Origin: Kluyvera cryocrescens NBRC 102467
GTDB lineage: Bacteria > Pseudomonadota > Gammaproteobacteria > Enterobacterales > Enterobacteriaceae
Length of the DNA: 64,000 bases
Direction of reading: 5' to 3'
Assembly: GCF_001571285.1 (NCBI RefSeq)
Contig: NZ_BCTM01000009.1
Span: 124,001-188,000 of the forward strand
Part shown: positions 55,144 through 63,431 of the stretch, piece after piece
Numbering within the stretch: position 1 is the stretch's first letter
How the letters are laid out: every line of letters begins with the position of its first letter
Notes under the pieces: model-generated
Told to the model about the DNA's origin: nothing
Database searches by the model: none
The model's input: the letters and a program-made list of their open reading frames with translations, nothing else
Made by a program: the position numbers and the translations under genes

Positions 55144-56516
55144 ATTGCTCTCCTGGCGGCAATCAATGCCAGCAGTTCATCGGTTTTTGTCGCCAGTAGC
55201 TTCGCGTCACCACGAGTTTCAACGTTCAGACGTAGCAGCGGTTCGGTGTTAGACGTGCGCAAATTAAAGCGCCAGTTGGCAAATTCCAGGCTCACCCCAT
55301 CGCAGTCGTCATACCGTGGTGTTTGAGGCTGATAGTGTGCGGTAATGCTTTTCAGGACCGCGGCGGGATCGTTGACTGTCCGGTTAATCTCGCCTGATAC
55401 CGGAAAACGCGCCTGCGCATCGGCAATAAAGCCAGACAATGGCTGATGGCTACAGCCAATGATTTGTAGCATCAGGATCAGGGGGATCATCCCGCTGTCG
55501 CAGTAGCCAAAGTCGCGGAAATAGTGGTGCCCGCTCATTTCGCCGCCGTAAATGGCATCTTCCTGCCGCATCCGGGCTTTGATAAAGGCGTGCCCGGTTT
55601 TGCTGATGACCGGCTCTCCGCCGTGGCGTGCGATGATTTCGAGAGTATTCCAGACTAAACGGGGATCGAGGATCACGCAGCTGCCGGGCGACTGCTGTAA
55701 AAAGTTCCGGGCAAACAGCCCCACCAGGTAATAGCTTTCGATAAACATGCCGCGCTCGTCAAAGAAAAAGCAGCGATCAAAATCACCATCCCAGGCGATG
55801 CCAAAATCGGCGTGATGTTCAAGAACCGCCTGTTGGGTGGCCAGCCGATTTTCGGCGAGCATGGGGTTGGGGACACCCGCAGGGAAGCGCCCATCTGGCT
55901 GATGATACAGGCGGATGAACTCAACCGGCACTCCGGTATGATTGAGTGCCAGCGCTAGCGCATCGAGCGCTGGGCCCGCCGTACCGTGCCCGGAGTTGAC
56001 CACAATCCGCAGTGGGCGAATGAGGCGGAGCCTGAAAAAACGCAGCAGGCATTGGATCCAGGCCGGTCGGTTGTCGTAAGCGGTGAGAACGCCCCGATGA
56101 ACGGCGGGGGAGAAATCATTGTTTTCCGCCAGGGCTTTGATCTCTAGCAGTCCGCTATCGTTGCTAATCGGGCGGGCGTCTTCACGTACCAACTTCATGC
56201 CGTTGTACTGCGCAGGGTTGTGGCTGGCAGTAATCTGGATACCGCCGTCCGTACGCAGCTCGCGGGTCGCAAAGTAAATTTCTTCCGTTCCCGATAGACC
56301 GATATCCACCACATCAACGCCGCTGGCCATGAGCCCTTCGGCGAGTGCGGCCTTTAGTGCTTCTGAGCTCAGGCGAATATCAGCTCCGATGACGATACGT
56401 CGAGGTCTTAGCCAGGCGGCGTAGGCTCGGCCAATCCGAAAGGCGATCTCCGGCGTGAGTTCGCTGCCGACTACACCGCGAATGTCATAAGCTTTAAAAC
56501 AGGTCAGTTCATCCAT
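55140..56516 (-). CDS. Phosphomannomutase (ManB/CpsG family)
   Basis: A 458-residue alpha-D-phosphohexomutase that aligns end to end with E. coli CpsG/ManB. Phosphoserine loop ITASHNPAQYNGMKLVRE (Ser98), metal loop DGDFDR (243-248), sugar-specificity loop GGEMSGHHYFRDFGYCDSG, and phosphate-binding NLRTSNTEPLLRLN near the C-terminus. It interconverts mannose-1- and mannose-6-phosphate. Next to a GH130 phosphorylase gene, its likely task is to convert released mannose-1-phosphate to mannose-6-phosphate. That is inference; GDP-mannose supply is the usual role of the family. Confidence 0.9.
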   Translation of the reverse strand: MDELTCFKAYDIRGVVGSELTPEIAFRIGRAYAAWLRPRRIVIGADIRLSSEALKAALAEGLMASGVDVVDIGLSGTEEIYFATRELRTDGGIQITASHNPAQYNGMKLVREDARPISNDSGLLEIKALAENNDFSPAVHRGVLTAYDNRPAWIQCLLRFFRLRLIRPLRIVVNSGHGTAGPALDALALALNHTGVPVEFIRLYHQPDGRFPAGVPNPMLAENRLATQQAVLEHHADFGIAWDGDFDRCFFFDERGMFIESYYLVGLFARNFLQQSPGSCVILDPRLVWNTLEIIARHGGEPVISKTGHAFIKARMRQEDAIYGGEMSGHHYFRDFGYCDSGMIPLILMLQIIGCSHQPLSGFIADAQARFPVSGEINRTVNDPAAVLKSITAHYQPQTPRYDDCDGVSLEFANWRFNLRTSNTEPLLRLNVETRGDAKLLATKTDELLALIAARRAM

Positions 56517-56545
56517 AATCCACTCTTCTGTTAAGCGATATGTTC

Positions 56546-57598
56546 TCAGGCCGTTTCCCTTACGATGAGCTGATATTCCAGCGCATAGTGGGTTATCGGC
56601 CCATTTCTCAGGAGTAATTCCACGGCGATTTCACCTTTTCGTTCTGCATCCTGGGCAATCGTCGTCAGTCCAATGCCATTCACCTCTGGCGTCATGTTGT
56701 CGAACCCGGTGATCGCGACGCGCTGAGGAATAGGCAGGTTATTTCGCTGGCAATAATTCACGGCACCAACCGCAAAACGGTCTGACAAGCAGGTCAATGC
56801 AGTAATTTGGGGGTGTGTCGTCAGCAAGGCTTCTGCGGCAAGCTCGCCATGGTGTTCATCGTGCTGGGTTTCGCACAGCCAGCTATCGTTCAGCGGGATA
56901 GCCTGTTCATGAAAGACTTCCCGACAGGCGTTTACGCGGGTCAGCATCAACGCGTTGTCGCCGGTAATTGGGCGTTCAAGATGTCGTAATCCCTGCACGC
57001 CCGGGCGTGAAGAGAAGGCGATGATGCCAAAGTGGCGGTGCCCTTTTTGAATCAGGTATGTGGCGATATCGCGCATTGCGCAGGTGTTATCAATAGACAC
57101 GCTGCTGTACTGCGGTAGCTGGAAGTCGAGCGTCACGATAGGAAGGTGACGAGCGAGCGTTTGTTGAATGACCGCGGCGTTGTTATAGGTGGCATTCAGG
57201 ATATAACCGTCCACCAGCGTAGTGAGGGAGGCCGTTTGACACGCATTTCCTTTTTGCAGCGGGATCAGTACCAGATTGATATTTTGTTGTTCACAGCGTA
57301 TCGCAATCCCACGCATGAGTTTAATGTCATGCGAATCGATAAACACATAGCTCATTGAATCGTTGAATATGACACCGATAGCATCTGACTTGCCGGTTCG
57401 CAGTGCGCGGGCAAGTTTATCCGGTCCCCGGAATCCTAATGATTCAGCATACGTTAATATACGGTCGCGTAAATCCACTGAAAGTTTATCTGGATTATTC
57501 CAGGCATTAGATACCGTGGTATGAGAAATATTCATTTCTTTAGCTAATGATTTAATGGTGATCCTACCCTTTCTGGCGTCTTTATATTTATCAGGCAT
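56546..57598 (-). CDS. LacI-family transcriptional repressor of the sugar locus
   Basis: A 350-residue protein. N-terminal HTH is ITIKSLAKEMNISHTTVSNA followed by WNNPDKLSVDLRDRI; the hinge helix is KLARALRTGKSD. The periplasmic-binding-like effector domain runs from AIGVIFNDSMSY to ITGFDNMTPEVNGIGLTTI and QDAERKGEIAVELLL. It starts the leftward operon and faces the binding-protein gene over about 200 bp carrying two palindromes. A mannose- or glucose-containing oligosaccharide or sugar phosphate is a likely inducer; no evidence fixes it. Confidence 0.93.
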   Translation of the reverse strand: MPDKYKDARKGRITIKSLAKEMNISHTTVSNAWNNPDKLSVDLRDRILTYAESLGFRGPDKLARALRTGKSDAIGVIFNDSMSYVFIDSHDIKLMRGIAIRCEQQNINLVLIPLQKGNACQTASLTTLVDGYILNATYNNAAVIQQTLARHLPIVTLDFQLPQYSSVSIDNTCAMRDIATYLIQKGHRHFGIIAFSSRPGVQGLRHLERPITGDNALMLTRVNACREVFHEQAIPLNDSWLCETQHDEHHGELAAEALLTTHPQITALTCLSDRFAVGAVNYCQRNNLPIPQRVAITGFDNMTPEVNGIGLTTIAQDAERKGEIAVELLLRNGPITHYALEYQLIVRETA

Positions 57599-57667
57599 TG
57601 TGTTTTCTTATTTTATATTTGCTGTGATTATATTTATTAGGTTTTTTATTGCGTTAATGGTCGCTGA

Positions 57668-57681
57668 GTTTATCGTTAAAC
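57668..57681. promoter_or_regulatory. LacI-type operator O1
   Basis: GTTTATCGTTAAAC is a near-perfect palindrome with a central CG, the usual form of LacI-family operators. It is the exact reverse complement of the second site at 57701-57714. Confidence 0.75.
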
Positions 57682-57700
57682 AAAAATGATTTTGTGATTT

Positions 57701-57714
57701 GTTTAACGATAAAC
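57701..57714. promoter_or_regulatory. LacI-type operator O2
   Basis: GTTTAACGATAAAC is the reverse complement of O1. The centres are 33 bp apart, about three helical turns, so both sites face the same side of the helix. They lie between the divergent repressor and binding-protein genes. Confidence 0.75.
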
Positions 57715-57800
57715 ATAAATAAGGGGTGCTAGTTTACGCCACATTAAAAGCAGGGTTGTGGTAATCCAATAATCGTAATTCAGTGCCAGGGAGGTTAATT

Positions 57801-59090
57801 TTGAAATATTCAACGGTTGCTAAATTGACGACGTCAATATTACTTAGTCTCTGTTTAGCCGGCTGTGGTCCGGATGATAAACAAGAGGTGCAGGATGGCG
57901 CAAAAACCCCGATTAAAATGTGGGTTGCACCGAATGAAAATGAAGAAGCTTTCTGGAATAAAATGGTCACGGAGTGGAATAAAGACGCCACGCATACGCC
58001 CGTTGAATTTACCACTATTCCTGCGGCGAATAGTTCGGAAGAAGCCATTATGAATGCGCTGGCTTCAGGAACTGAACCGGATATTTCCAGCAATATATTT
58101 ATTGGTTTTGCCAGCCAGCTTGTTGATGTCGGGCAGATAGAAGATTTATCTAAAATGCCTGGGTTCAATGAACTGGTGGAAGCTCGCCAAATGACCGCGA
58201 TTCTGCCCGCCTGGAAGCTCAAAGGTCAGCAAAACGTCCTGCCCATTTATATCAATCCTATCGTTTGGTGGTGGCGGGGTGATTTGTTGAAAAAATATGG
58301 CTTCGACCATGTCCCAACCCGCTATGACGATCTGTACCAACTGGCTGCACGCCGGGCGGCGGACAATAATGGCTATGTGATGCAGCTAACCGCCGGTAAA
58401 AACTGGTGGGAGCGCTGGTTTGACTTTATCCCACTGTATTACGCGCAGAGCGGTGGCAAAACCTATATTGCGGATAACAAATCTGACTTCAACAACCCCG
58501 CGGGCCATGCGGTCCTGACGTTTATGGGCAACGTGTTTGCAAAAAAGTGGAGCAGCTACGACTTCACCGCTGCTGATGATCCGCTGGCAACCGGGCAGGT
58601 TCTGGCTTCTGCGCGCGGCCCATGGGATCTCGCTCGCTATCGTAAGCAGTATCCTGACGTGCTGAAAACCATCCAGATTGGCCCTATGTTAACGGAAAGC
58701 GGCACGGGTCATCCGCATACTTTCGGCGATAGCAAAGGTATGGTGATGTTCAGCTCCAGCAAACACAAGGCCGAGTCGTGGGCGTTTATCCAGTGGGTTT
58801 TTGGCCATGCGGAGCATGACCGCAGTTGGCTAGAGTTAACGGGGATGCCGCCAGCCCGTGCCGACCTGATGACCAATCCTCTGTTTACCCAGTACTTCGC
58901 CCACAACCCACTTGAGAAAGATATTGCCTCTTACGTTGATGTGGCGCTGCCACCGGTAGCGACCACGCAAACCACGGAGATCCAGCGCAGTATGACGCAG
59001 ATGCTTGAACGGGTGATATTTAACCACGATGAACCGAACAAAGCGCTGGCGCAATCCCAGCAAGAAATCAACGCGCTATTGGCCAGGTAA
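57801..59090 (+). CDS. ABC sugar transporter substrate-binding lipoprotein
   Basis: The preferred start is TTG at 57801: GGGAGG lies 6 nt upstream and the product begins with a clean lipoprotein signal, KYSTVAKLTTSILLSLCLAGC. An upstream in-frame GTG at 57783 would place that ribosome site inside the gene. The 429-residue product is a family-1 extracellular binding protein (MWVAPNENEEAFWNKMVTEW, DISSNIFIGFASQLVDVGQI, SARGPWDLARYRKQYP, FGDSKGMVMFSSSKHKAESW). The Trp/Tyr-rich segment PIVWWWRGDLLKK is typical of sugar stacking. First gene of the right arm. Confidence 0.92.
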   Translation: MKYSTVAKLTTSILLSLCLAGCGPDDKQEVQDGAKTPIKMWVAPNENEEAFWNKMVTEWNKDATHTPVEFTTIPAANSSEEAIMNALASGTEPDISSNIFIGFASQLVDVGQIEDLSKMPGFNELVEARQMTAILPAWKLKGQQNVLPIYINPIVWWWRGDLLKKYGFDHVPTRYDDLYQLAARRAADNNGYVMQLTAGKNWWERWFDFIPLYYAQSGGKTYIADNKSDFNNPAGHAVLTFMGNVFAKKWSSYDFTAADDPLATGQVLASARGPWDLARYRKQYPDVLKTIQIGPMLTESGTGHPHTFGDSKGMVMFSSSKHKAESWAFIQWVFGHAEHDRSWLELTGMPPARADLMTNPLFTQYFAHNPLEKDIASYVDVALPPVATTQTTEIQRSMTQMLERVIFNHDEPNKALAQSQQEINALLAR

Positions 59091-59099
59091 GGGGGATAA

Positions 59100-59966
59100 A
59101 TGGCCGGATATGATTCCCGTACCGGAGGCCTGTTGGCCTCCGTATGGATGGGCTATTCACTACTGTTCTGGTTTTACCCGTTAGCCTGGCTGTTGGTGCT
59201 GAGCGTTACCCATTGGCAATTTATCGGTATGCCTCGTTTTACGGGGCTGCAAAATATGGTTGGCGTGATTAATGACCAGCTCTTCTGGACGTCAATGTGG
59301 AATATCTGTCGCTTTCTGATGTGGTATTTGCCCATTGTTTTTATTTCTTCGCTATTGTTTGCCGCGGGGTTGAAAAGAATTAAATATGGGAAGGGTTTTA
59401 TTGCGCTGAGTTTTTTACTGGCAAATATCTCTTCGGGCGTGGCCTATTCGATAGTGTTTGCCAAGCTATTTAGTGAATATGGGCCGGTAAATCAATTTTT
59501 AGGCGATTTTCTGGGTGTTTCCGTCCCCTGGTTTACAAATCCGGATTGCGCCATGTTATCCATCGCGTTGATTGTTACCTGGAAGTTCGTCGGTTATTAC
59601 GGTCTGATTCTTTACTCTGGAATGCAGTCTATTCCACAAGACATCTATAGCGCGGCGGTGTTGGATAAAACCGGGCGGTTTAAGCAGGGCTGGGCAATTA
59701 CGTTGCCTATGATGAACCCACAAATCGTGATGGTTATGGTGCTGGCAATTACTGTGGCATTCAGCATTTTCACCGAGCCTTACTTAATTACCGGCGGTGG
59801 GCCACTCAACAGCACGACCAGCCCGATGGTCGTGATGTATGAAGCGGCTTTTCAAAATATGAAACCGACCTGGGCCGCTGCAATGTCAATCATTGTTGCT
59901 GGATGTAGCTTCCTGGCTATATGGCTCTTCCGCAAACTGTTTGAAAAAAATATCGAGATTGTGTGA
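59100..59966 (+). CDS. ABC sugar transporter permease (MalF/UgpA type)
   Basis: A 288-residue protein with six predicted membrane segments: an N-terminal WMGYSLLFWFYPLAWLLVLS segment, then FRLMWYLPIVF-like and later helices. EAA loop near residue 190: DIYSAAVLDKTGRFKQGWAI followed by TLPMM. ITGGGPLNSTT is a conserved CUT1 permease motif. GGGGGATAA precedes the start 9 bp after the binding protein. It pairs with the next permease. Confidence 0.92.
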   Translation: MAGYDSRTGGLLASVWMGYSLLFWFYPLAWLLVLSVTHWQFIGMPRFTGLQNMVGVINDQLFWTSMWNICRFLMWYLPIVFISSLLFAAGLKRIKYGKGFIALSFLLANISSGVAYSIVFAKLFSEYGPVNQFLGDFLGVSVPWFTNPDCAMLSIALIVTWKFVGYYGLILYSGMQSIPQDIYSAAVLDKTGRFKQGWAITLPMMNPQIVMVMVLAITVAFSIFTEPYLITGGGPLNSTTSPMVVMYEAAFQNMKPTWAAAMSIIVAGCSFLAIWLFRKLFEKNIEIV

Positions 59967-60794
59967 ATGAAAAAACTCACGCCCCTGAGCCTGTTAATTC
60001 ATACGGTGATGTTTTTACTGGCGCTAAGCTGGCTCTATCCGTTTGTCTGGATGGTGATCTCTTCATTGAAACCCACGGCGGAGATCTACACCACCAGCCT
60101 ATTCTCCGGGCATTTAACGCTGGGAAACTACGCTTTTCTATTTGATAACAGCCAGCGTGCGGATAAACCCTTTCTGCGCACGCTGTGCAATTCACTGTTT
60201 GTTTCGGTCACGATCACGGCCAGCGTGACCGTGACCTCGATGCTGGTGGGATACGCACTGGCGAAGACGGAGTTTCGCGGTAAAAACGCGTTTCGCAATT
60301 TGCTCATTGTGCAGATGGTATTCCCGGTCTTTATGTTCATCATTCCACAGTTTGTACTGATGCGGGAACTGGGGCTGATTAACGGTTACAGTGCGATGAT
60401 CCTGCCCTATGCCATGAGCGCATGGGGCATTTTTATGGTGTCCCAGAGCTTTAAAGGGACGCCGAATGATTACCTGTACGCCGCGCGTCTCGATCACGCC
60501 ACTCTGTGGGGGATATTGCGTCATGTGATGATGCCGCTGAATAAATCCATTCTGGCGATTGTCGCGCTGTTTACCTTTTCCAGTTCATGGGACAACTTCC
60601 TCTGGCCGCTGATCGTCATGCGTGATGTCGACAAGATGCCGTTCTCGGTGCTGCTGGCAACCTTCAGTAAATCTTACGGCGTTTATCTGGGGCCGGTGAT
60701 GGCCGGCGCGGTGGTGCAAATGCTGCCCGTGGTGGTGCTGTTTATTCTGTTCCGCAAATATTTCCTGCAAGGCATGTCGCTCTCACTGAAATAA
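59967..60794 (+). CDS. ABC sugar transporter permease (MalG/UgpE type)
   Basis: A 275-residue protein with six membrane segments: LSWLYPFVWMVISSLKPTAE at the start, TSMLVGYALAKTEFRGKNAF, and an EAA-type loop YAARLDHATLWGILRHVMMP. In that loop the usual Gly is replaced by Asp/His, yet the spacing is kept. The ATG directly follows the TGA of the previous permease, so the two should be coupled and made in equal amounts. Confidence 0.92.
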   Translation: MKKLTPLSLLIHTVMFLLALSWLYPFVWMVISSLKPTAEIYTTSLFSGHLTLGNYAFLFDNSQRADKPFLRTLCNSLFVSVTITASVTVTSMLVGYALAKTEFRGKNAFRNLLIVQMVFPVFMFIIPQFVLMRELGLINGYSAMILPYAMSAWGIFMVSQSFKGTPNDYLYAARLDHATLWGILRHVMMPLNKSILAIVALFTFSSSWDNFLWPLIVMRDVDKMPFSVLLATFSKSYGVYLGPVMAGAVVQMLPVVVLFILFRKYFLQGMSLSLK

Positions 60795-60805
60795 GGAATG
60801 TGCCG

Positions 60806-62392
60806 GTGAACAAGCAACCCTGGTGGCAGGCCAGTACCTGCTATCAAATTTATCTCCCGTCTTTTTGCGACGGTAATGGCGATGGTCTGGGGGATTTTCC
60901 CGGGCTTTTGACGAAAGTGGACTACCTGAAAGCGTTGGGTGTGGACGCCATCTGGATCACGCCATTTTATCCGTCGCCGTTGGTTGATAACGGTTACGAC
61001 ATCAGCGACTACTGCGACGTTGATCCGCGTTTTGGCACGCTACTCGATTTTTGTGCGGTGGTCGAACGCTGTCATGCCTGCGGTATTCGGGTGATTATCG
61101 ATCTGGTCGTCAACCACGTATCGTCACAGCATCCCTGGTTTCAAGATGCATGGAATAATCCAGCCAGCCGCTATCGGGACTATTTTCTGTTTAGCCAGCA
61201 GCCTAACAACTGGCAGTCATTTTTTTCCGGTAGCGCGTGGTGTGTGGAGCCGGACACCGGCCAGTATTACTACCATAAATTTGCACCCCAGCAGGTCGAT
61301 TTAAACTGGCAAAACCCACAGGTTGAACAGGAGATCTTTCGGGTTATCGATTTTTGGAAAGCACGGGGCGTGGATGGTTTTCGTTTTGATGTGATCAACT
61401 TTTTGACGACCAACGGTATTGGCCCCGATAACCCAGAAGAAAACGGCGAACAGCGGCATCTGTTTGACATTAACCAGCCTGCAATTATCGACACATTACA
61501 GCGTTTATGCCGCCACGTAAGGCAACACGATGACACCTTTCTGATTGCCGAAATTGGCAGCGATGAGCTGGATATTTTGGCGCGCTACCAAAGCCTTGAT
61601 CTGATGGACGTCGTGTTTAATTTCAATATAGGTAGCCAAAAAACCTTTGATATCGCGAGGTTGGGTGCAGAGATTAACGCCACTCAATCGCAGCAGTCAG
61701 GCCCTCCCACGCTTTTTTTCTCCAGCCATGATATGCCACGCATGATTAGCCGCTTTGGCGAGGGGCCACGCGACACCGAGCGTGCGCGAGCCGTGCTGGC
61801 ACTCCAGCTCACCGTGCGCGGCGTGCCGTTTATCTTTCAGGGCGAAGAGCTAGGAATCACCAATTACCTCCCCGAAACGGTGGAACAGATCTTCGATATT
61901 CAGGGAAAAACGCATTATCAAACGGCGCTACAACAAGGATTCAGTGCCGATGACGCGCTGGCTAAGGCGATTCAACACTCGCGCGATGGCTCTCGCGCTC
62001 CGATGCTGTGGAGCGACGCATCGTTCGCCGGTTTTTCCTCCGTGGCTCCGTGGATGCCCGTCAGCGCCGACTTTCCCCAGATTAATGCCGCACGCCAACA
62101 GCAAACAGCAGGTTCACTGTGGCGGGATTATCAGACGCTCATTGCGCTGCGGGCAACAACGGAAGCGCTGTACGCCGGAGACGGCACCCCGCTTATCCTC
62201 ACTCAGGAGTGCGTGTGGTTTACTCGAGCCACCTCGAATGAACGGATTTGGGTGGCGATCAATTTTGGTGTGCCGGTGCTCAATCCCTGGTGGAACATTG
62301 CCGCGGATGTGCTGTACGGGCTGGACACTCAATGGCTAGAAAAAAATCAAATTCTGATGAAAAGGAAAGTTCATGAACAGACACAGCAATAA
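60806..62392 (+). CDS. GH13 alpha-glucosidase (oligo-1,6-glucosidase-like)
   Basis: GTG at 60806 gives 528 residues with AAGGA 8 nt upstream; GTG at 60800 is too close to the ribosome site. The GH13 barrel shows YQIYLPSFCDGNGDGLGDFPG (calcium-type DGNGDGLGD loop), VIIDLVVNHVS, the nucleophile in VDGFRFDVINF (about Asp195), the acid/base in FLIAEIGSDE (about Glu249) and FFSSHDMPR. Val directly after the nucleophile is, in characterised relatives, linked to alpha-1,6 preference. There is no signal peptide, so it acts in the cytoplasm on imported oligosaccharide. It overlaps the GH130 gene by 20 bp. Confidence 0.9.
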   Translation: MNKQPWWQASTCYQIYLPSFCDGNGDGLGDFPGLLTKVDYLKALGVDAIWITPFYPSPLVDNGYDISDYCDVDPRFGTLLDFCAVVERCHACGIRVIIDLVVNHVSSQHPWFQDAWNNPASRYRDYFLFSQQPNNWQSFFSGSAWCVEPDTGQYYYHKFAPQQVDLNWQNPQVEQEIFRVIDFWKARGVDGFRFDVINFLTTNGIGPDNPEENGEQRHLFDINQPAIIDTLQRLCRHVRQHDDTFLIAEIGSDELDILARYQSLDLMDVVFNFNIGSQKTFDIARLGAEINATQSQQSGPPTLFFSSHDMPRMISRFGEGPRDTERARAVLALQLTVRGVPFIFQGEELGITNYLPETVEQIFDIQGKTHYQTALQQGFSADDALAKAIQHSRDGSRAPMLWSDASFAGFSSVAPWMPVSADFPQINAARQQQTAGSLWRDYQTLIALRATTEALYAGDGTPLILTQECVWFTRATSNERIWVAINFGVPVLNPWWNIAADVLYGLDTQWLEKNQILMKRKVHEQTQQ

Positions 62393-63431
62393 CCCGCTGA
62401 TTACCCCAAAAGATGTGCTGCCTTCTCTTGCGGGACGCAAAGTTGAATGCGTCTTTAATACAGGCGTTAGCGAATATCACGGCGAAATTATCCTGCTACT
62501 GCGCGTTGCCGAGAGCGTGATCAATCACGATCCGCAGAAGATAGTTGTGCCGCTGCTTGAATCGCATGCAGACGGTTGGCAGCAGACGACGAAGACCTTT
62601 GACAGAGGCGACCAACGCTATGATTTTAGCGATCCGCGAACCATCGTCTTAAAGAGCGATCCAGCACAGGTATGGTTGACCTCGATGTCCCATTTGCGCC
62701 TTGCGCGCAGCCGGGATGGCGTGCATTACACGATTGATGACAAGCCTTTTATCGTCGCAGATAGCCGCTATGAAGAGTTTGGTTGTGAAGATGCTCGTAT
62801 CACGCACATTGGCGATCTTTGGTATATCAACTATTCGGCGGTGTCATCGCTGGGGATCACCACGGCACTGGCGACAACCCGTGACTTTCTGCACGTTGAA
62901 AAGCACGGCTTAATCCTCTGTCCGGATAACCGTGATGTCTGTTTTTTCCCGGAAAAAGTCGCCGGGCGCTATATGGCGTTAACGCGCCCAGCACCATGCC
63001 ACTTTGGCCACCCGGAAATCTGGATCTGCGAGTCTCCCGATATGCTGCACTGGGGAAACCATCGCCATTTGCTTGGGCGCTCAGGGGATGCATGGGATTC
63101 GCGAAAATCGGGCGGTGGTGCGCCGTTGATTAAAACGGATCGCGGCTGGCTCGAGATTTATCACGGCGTCGATGCGGATCAGCGCTATTGCCTGGGAGCA
63201 CTGCTGCTGGATCTGCATGACCCGATGAAAATTCTGGCGAAATCTCCGGTGCCGCTGTTGGAGCCTACCGCAGCTTATGAACGGGAAGGCTTTTTCGGTA
63301 ACGTGGTCTTTACCTGCGGGGCGCTGGTACGTAATGAGATGCTGCACGTTTGGTACGGCGCGGCGGATGAATGTACCGCGCTAGCCACGCTCCCGATGGA
63401 TGCGCTGTGGAAGCACTTAGGGCTGGCATAA
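62373..63431 (+). CDS. GH130-family mannoside phosphorylase-like protein
   Basis: A 352-residue five-bladed propeller protein with GH130 landmarks: FNTGVSEYHGEIILLLRVAE, FGCEDARITHIGDLWYINYS (catalytic Asp in EDAR), NRDVCFFPEKVAGRYMALTR, ICESPDMLHWGNHRHLL, GGGAPLIKTDRGWLEIYHGV, and the end motif WYGAADECTALATLP. The NRDVCFFPEK and RP segments resemble the phosphate-contacting region of phosphorylase members, notably those acting on beta-1,2-mannosides. The expected product is alpha-mannose-1-phosphate. No signal peptide. The ribosome site AAGGAAAG lies inside the GH13 gene, and the stop overlaps the next start (TAATG). Confidence 0.88.
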   Translation: MNRHSNNPLITPKDVLPSLAGRKVECVFNTGVSEYHGEIILLLRVAESVINHDPQKIVVPLLESHADGWQQTTKTFDRGDQRYDFSDPRTIVLKSDPAQVWLTSMSHLRLARSRDGVHYTIDDKPFIVADSRYEEFGCEDARITHIGDLWYINYSAVSSLGITTALATTRDFLHVEKHGLILCPDNRDVCFFPEKVAGRYMALTRPAPCHFGHPEIWICESPDMLHWGNHRHLLGRSGDAWDSRKSGGGAPLIKTDRGWLEIYHGVDADQRYCLGALLLDLHDPMKILAKSPVPLLEPTAAYEREGFFGNVVFTCGALVRNEMLHVWYGAADECTALATLPMDALWKHLGLA

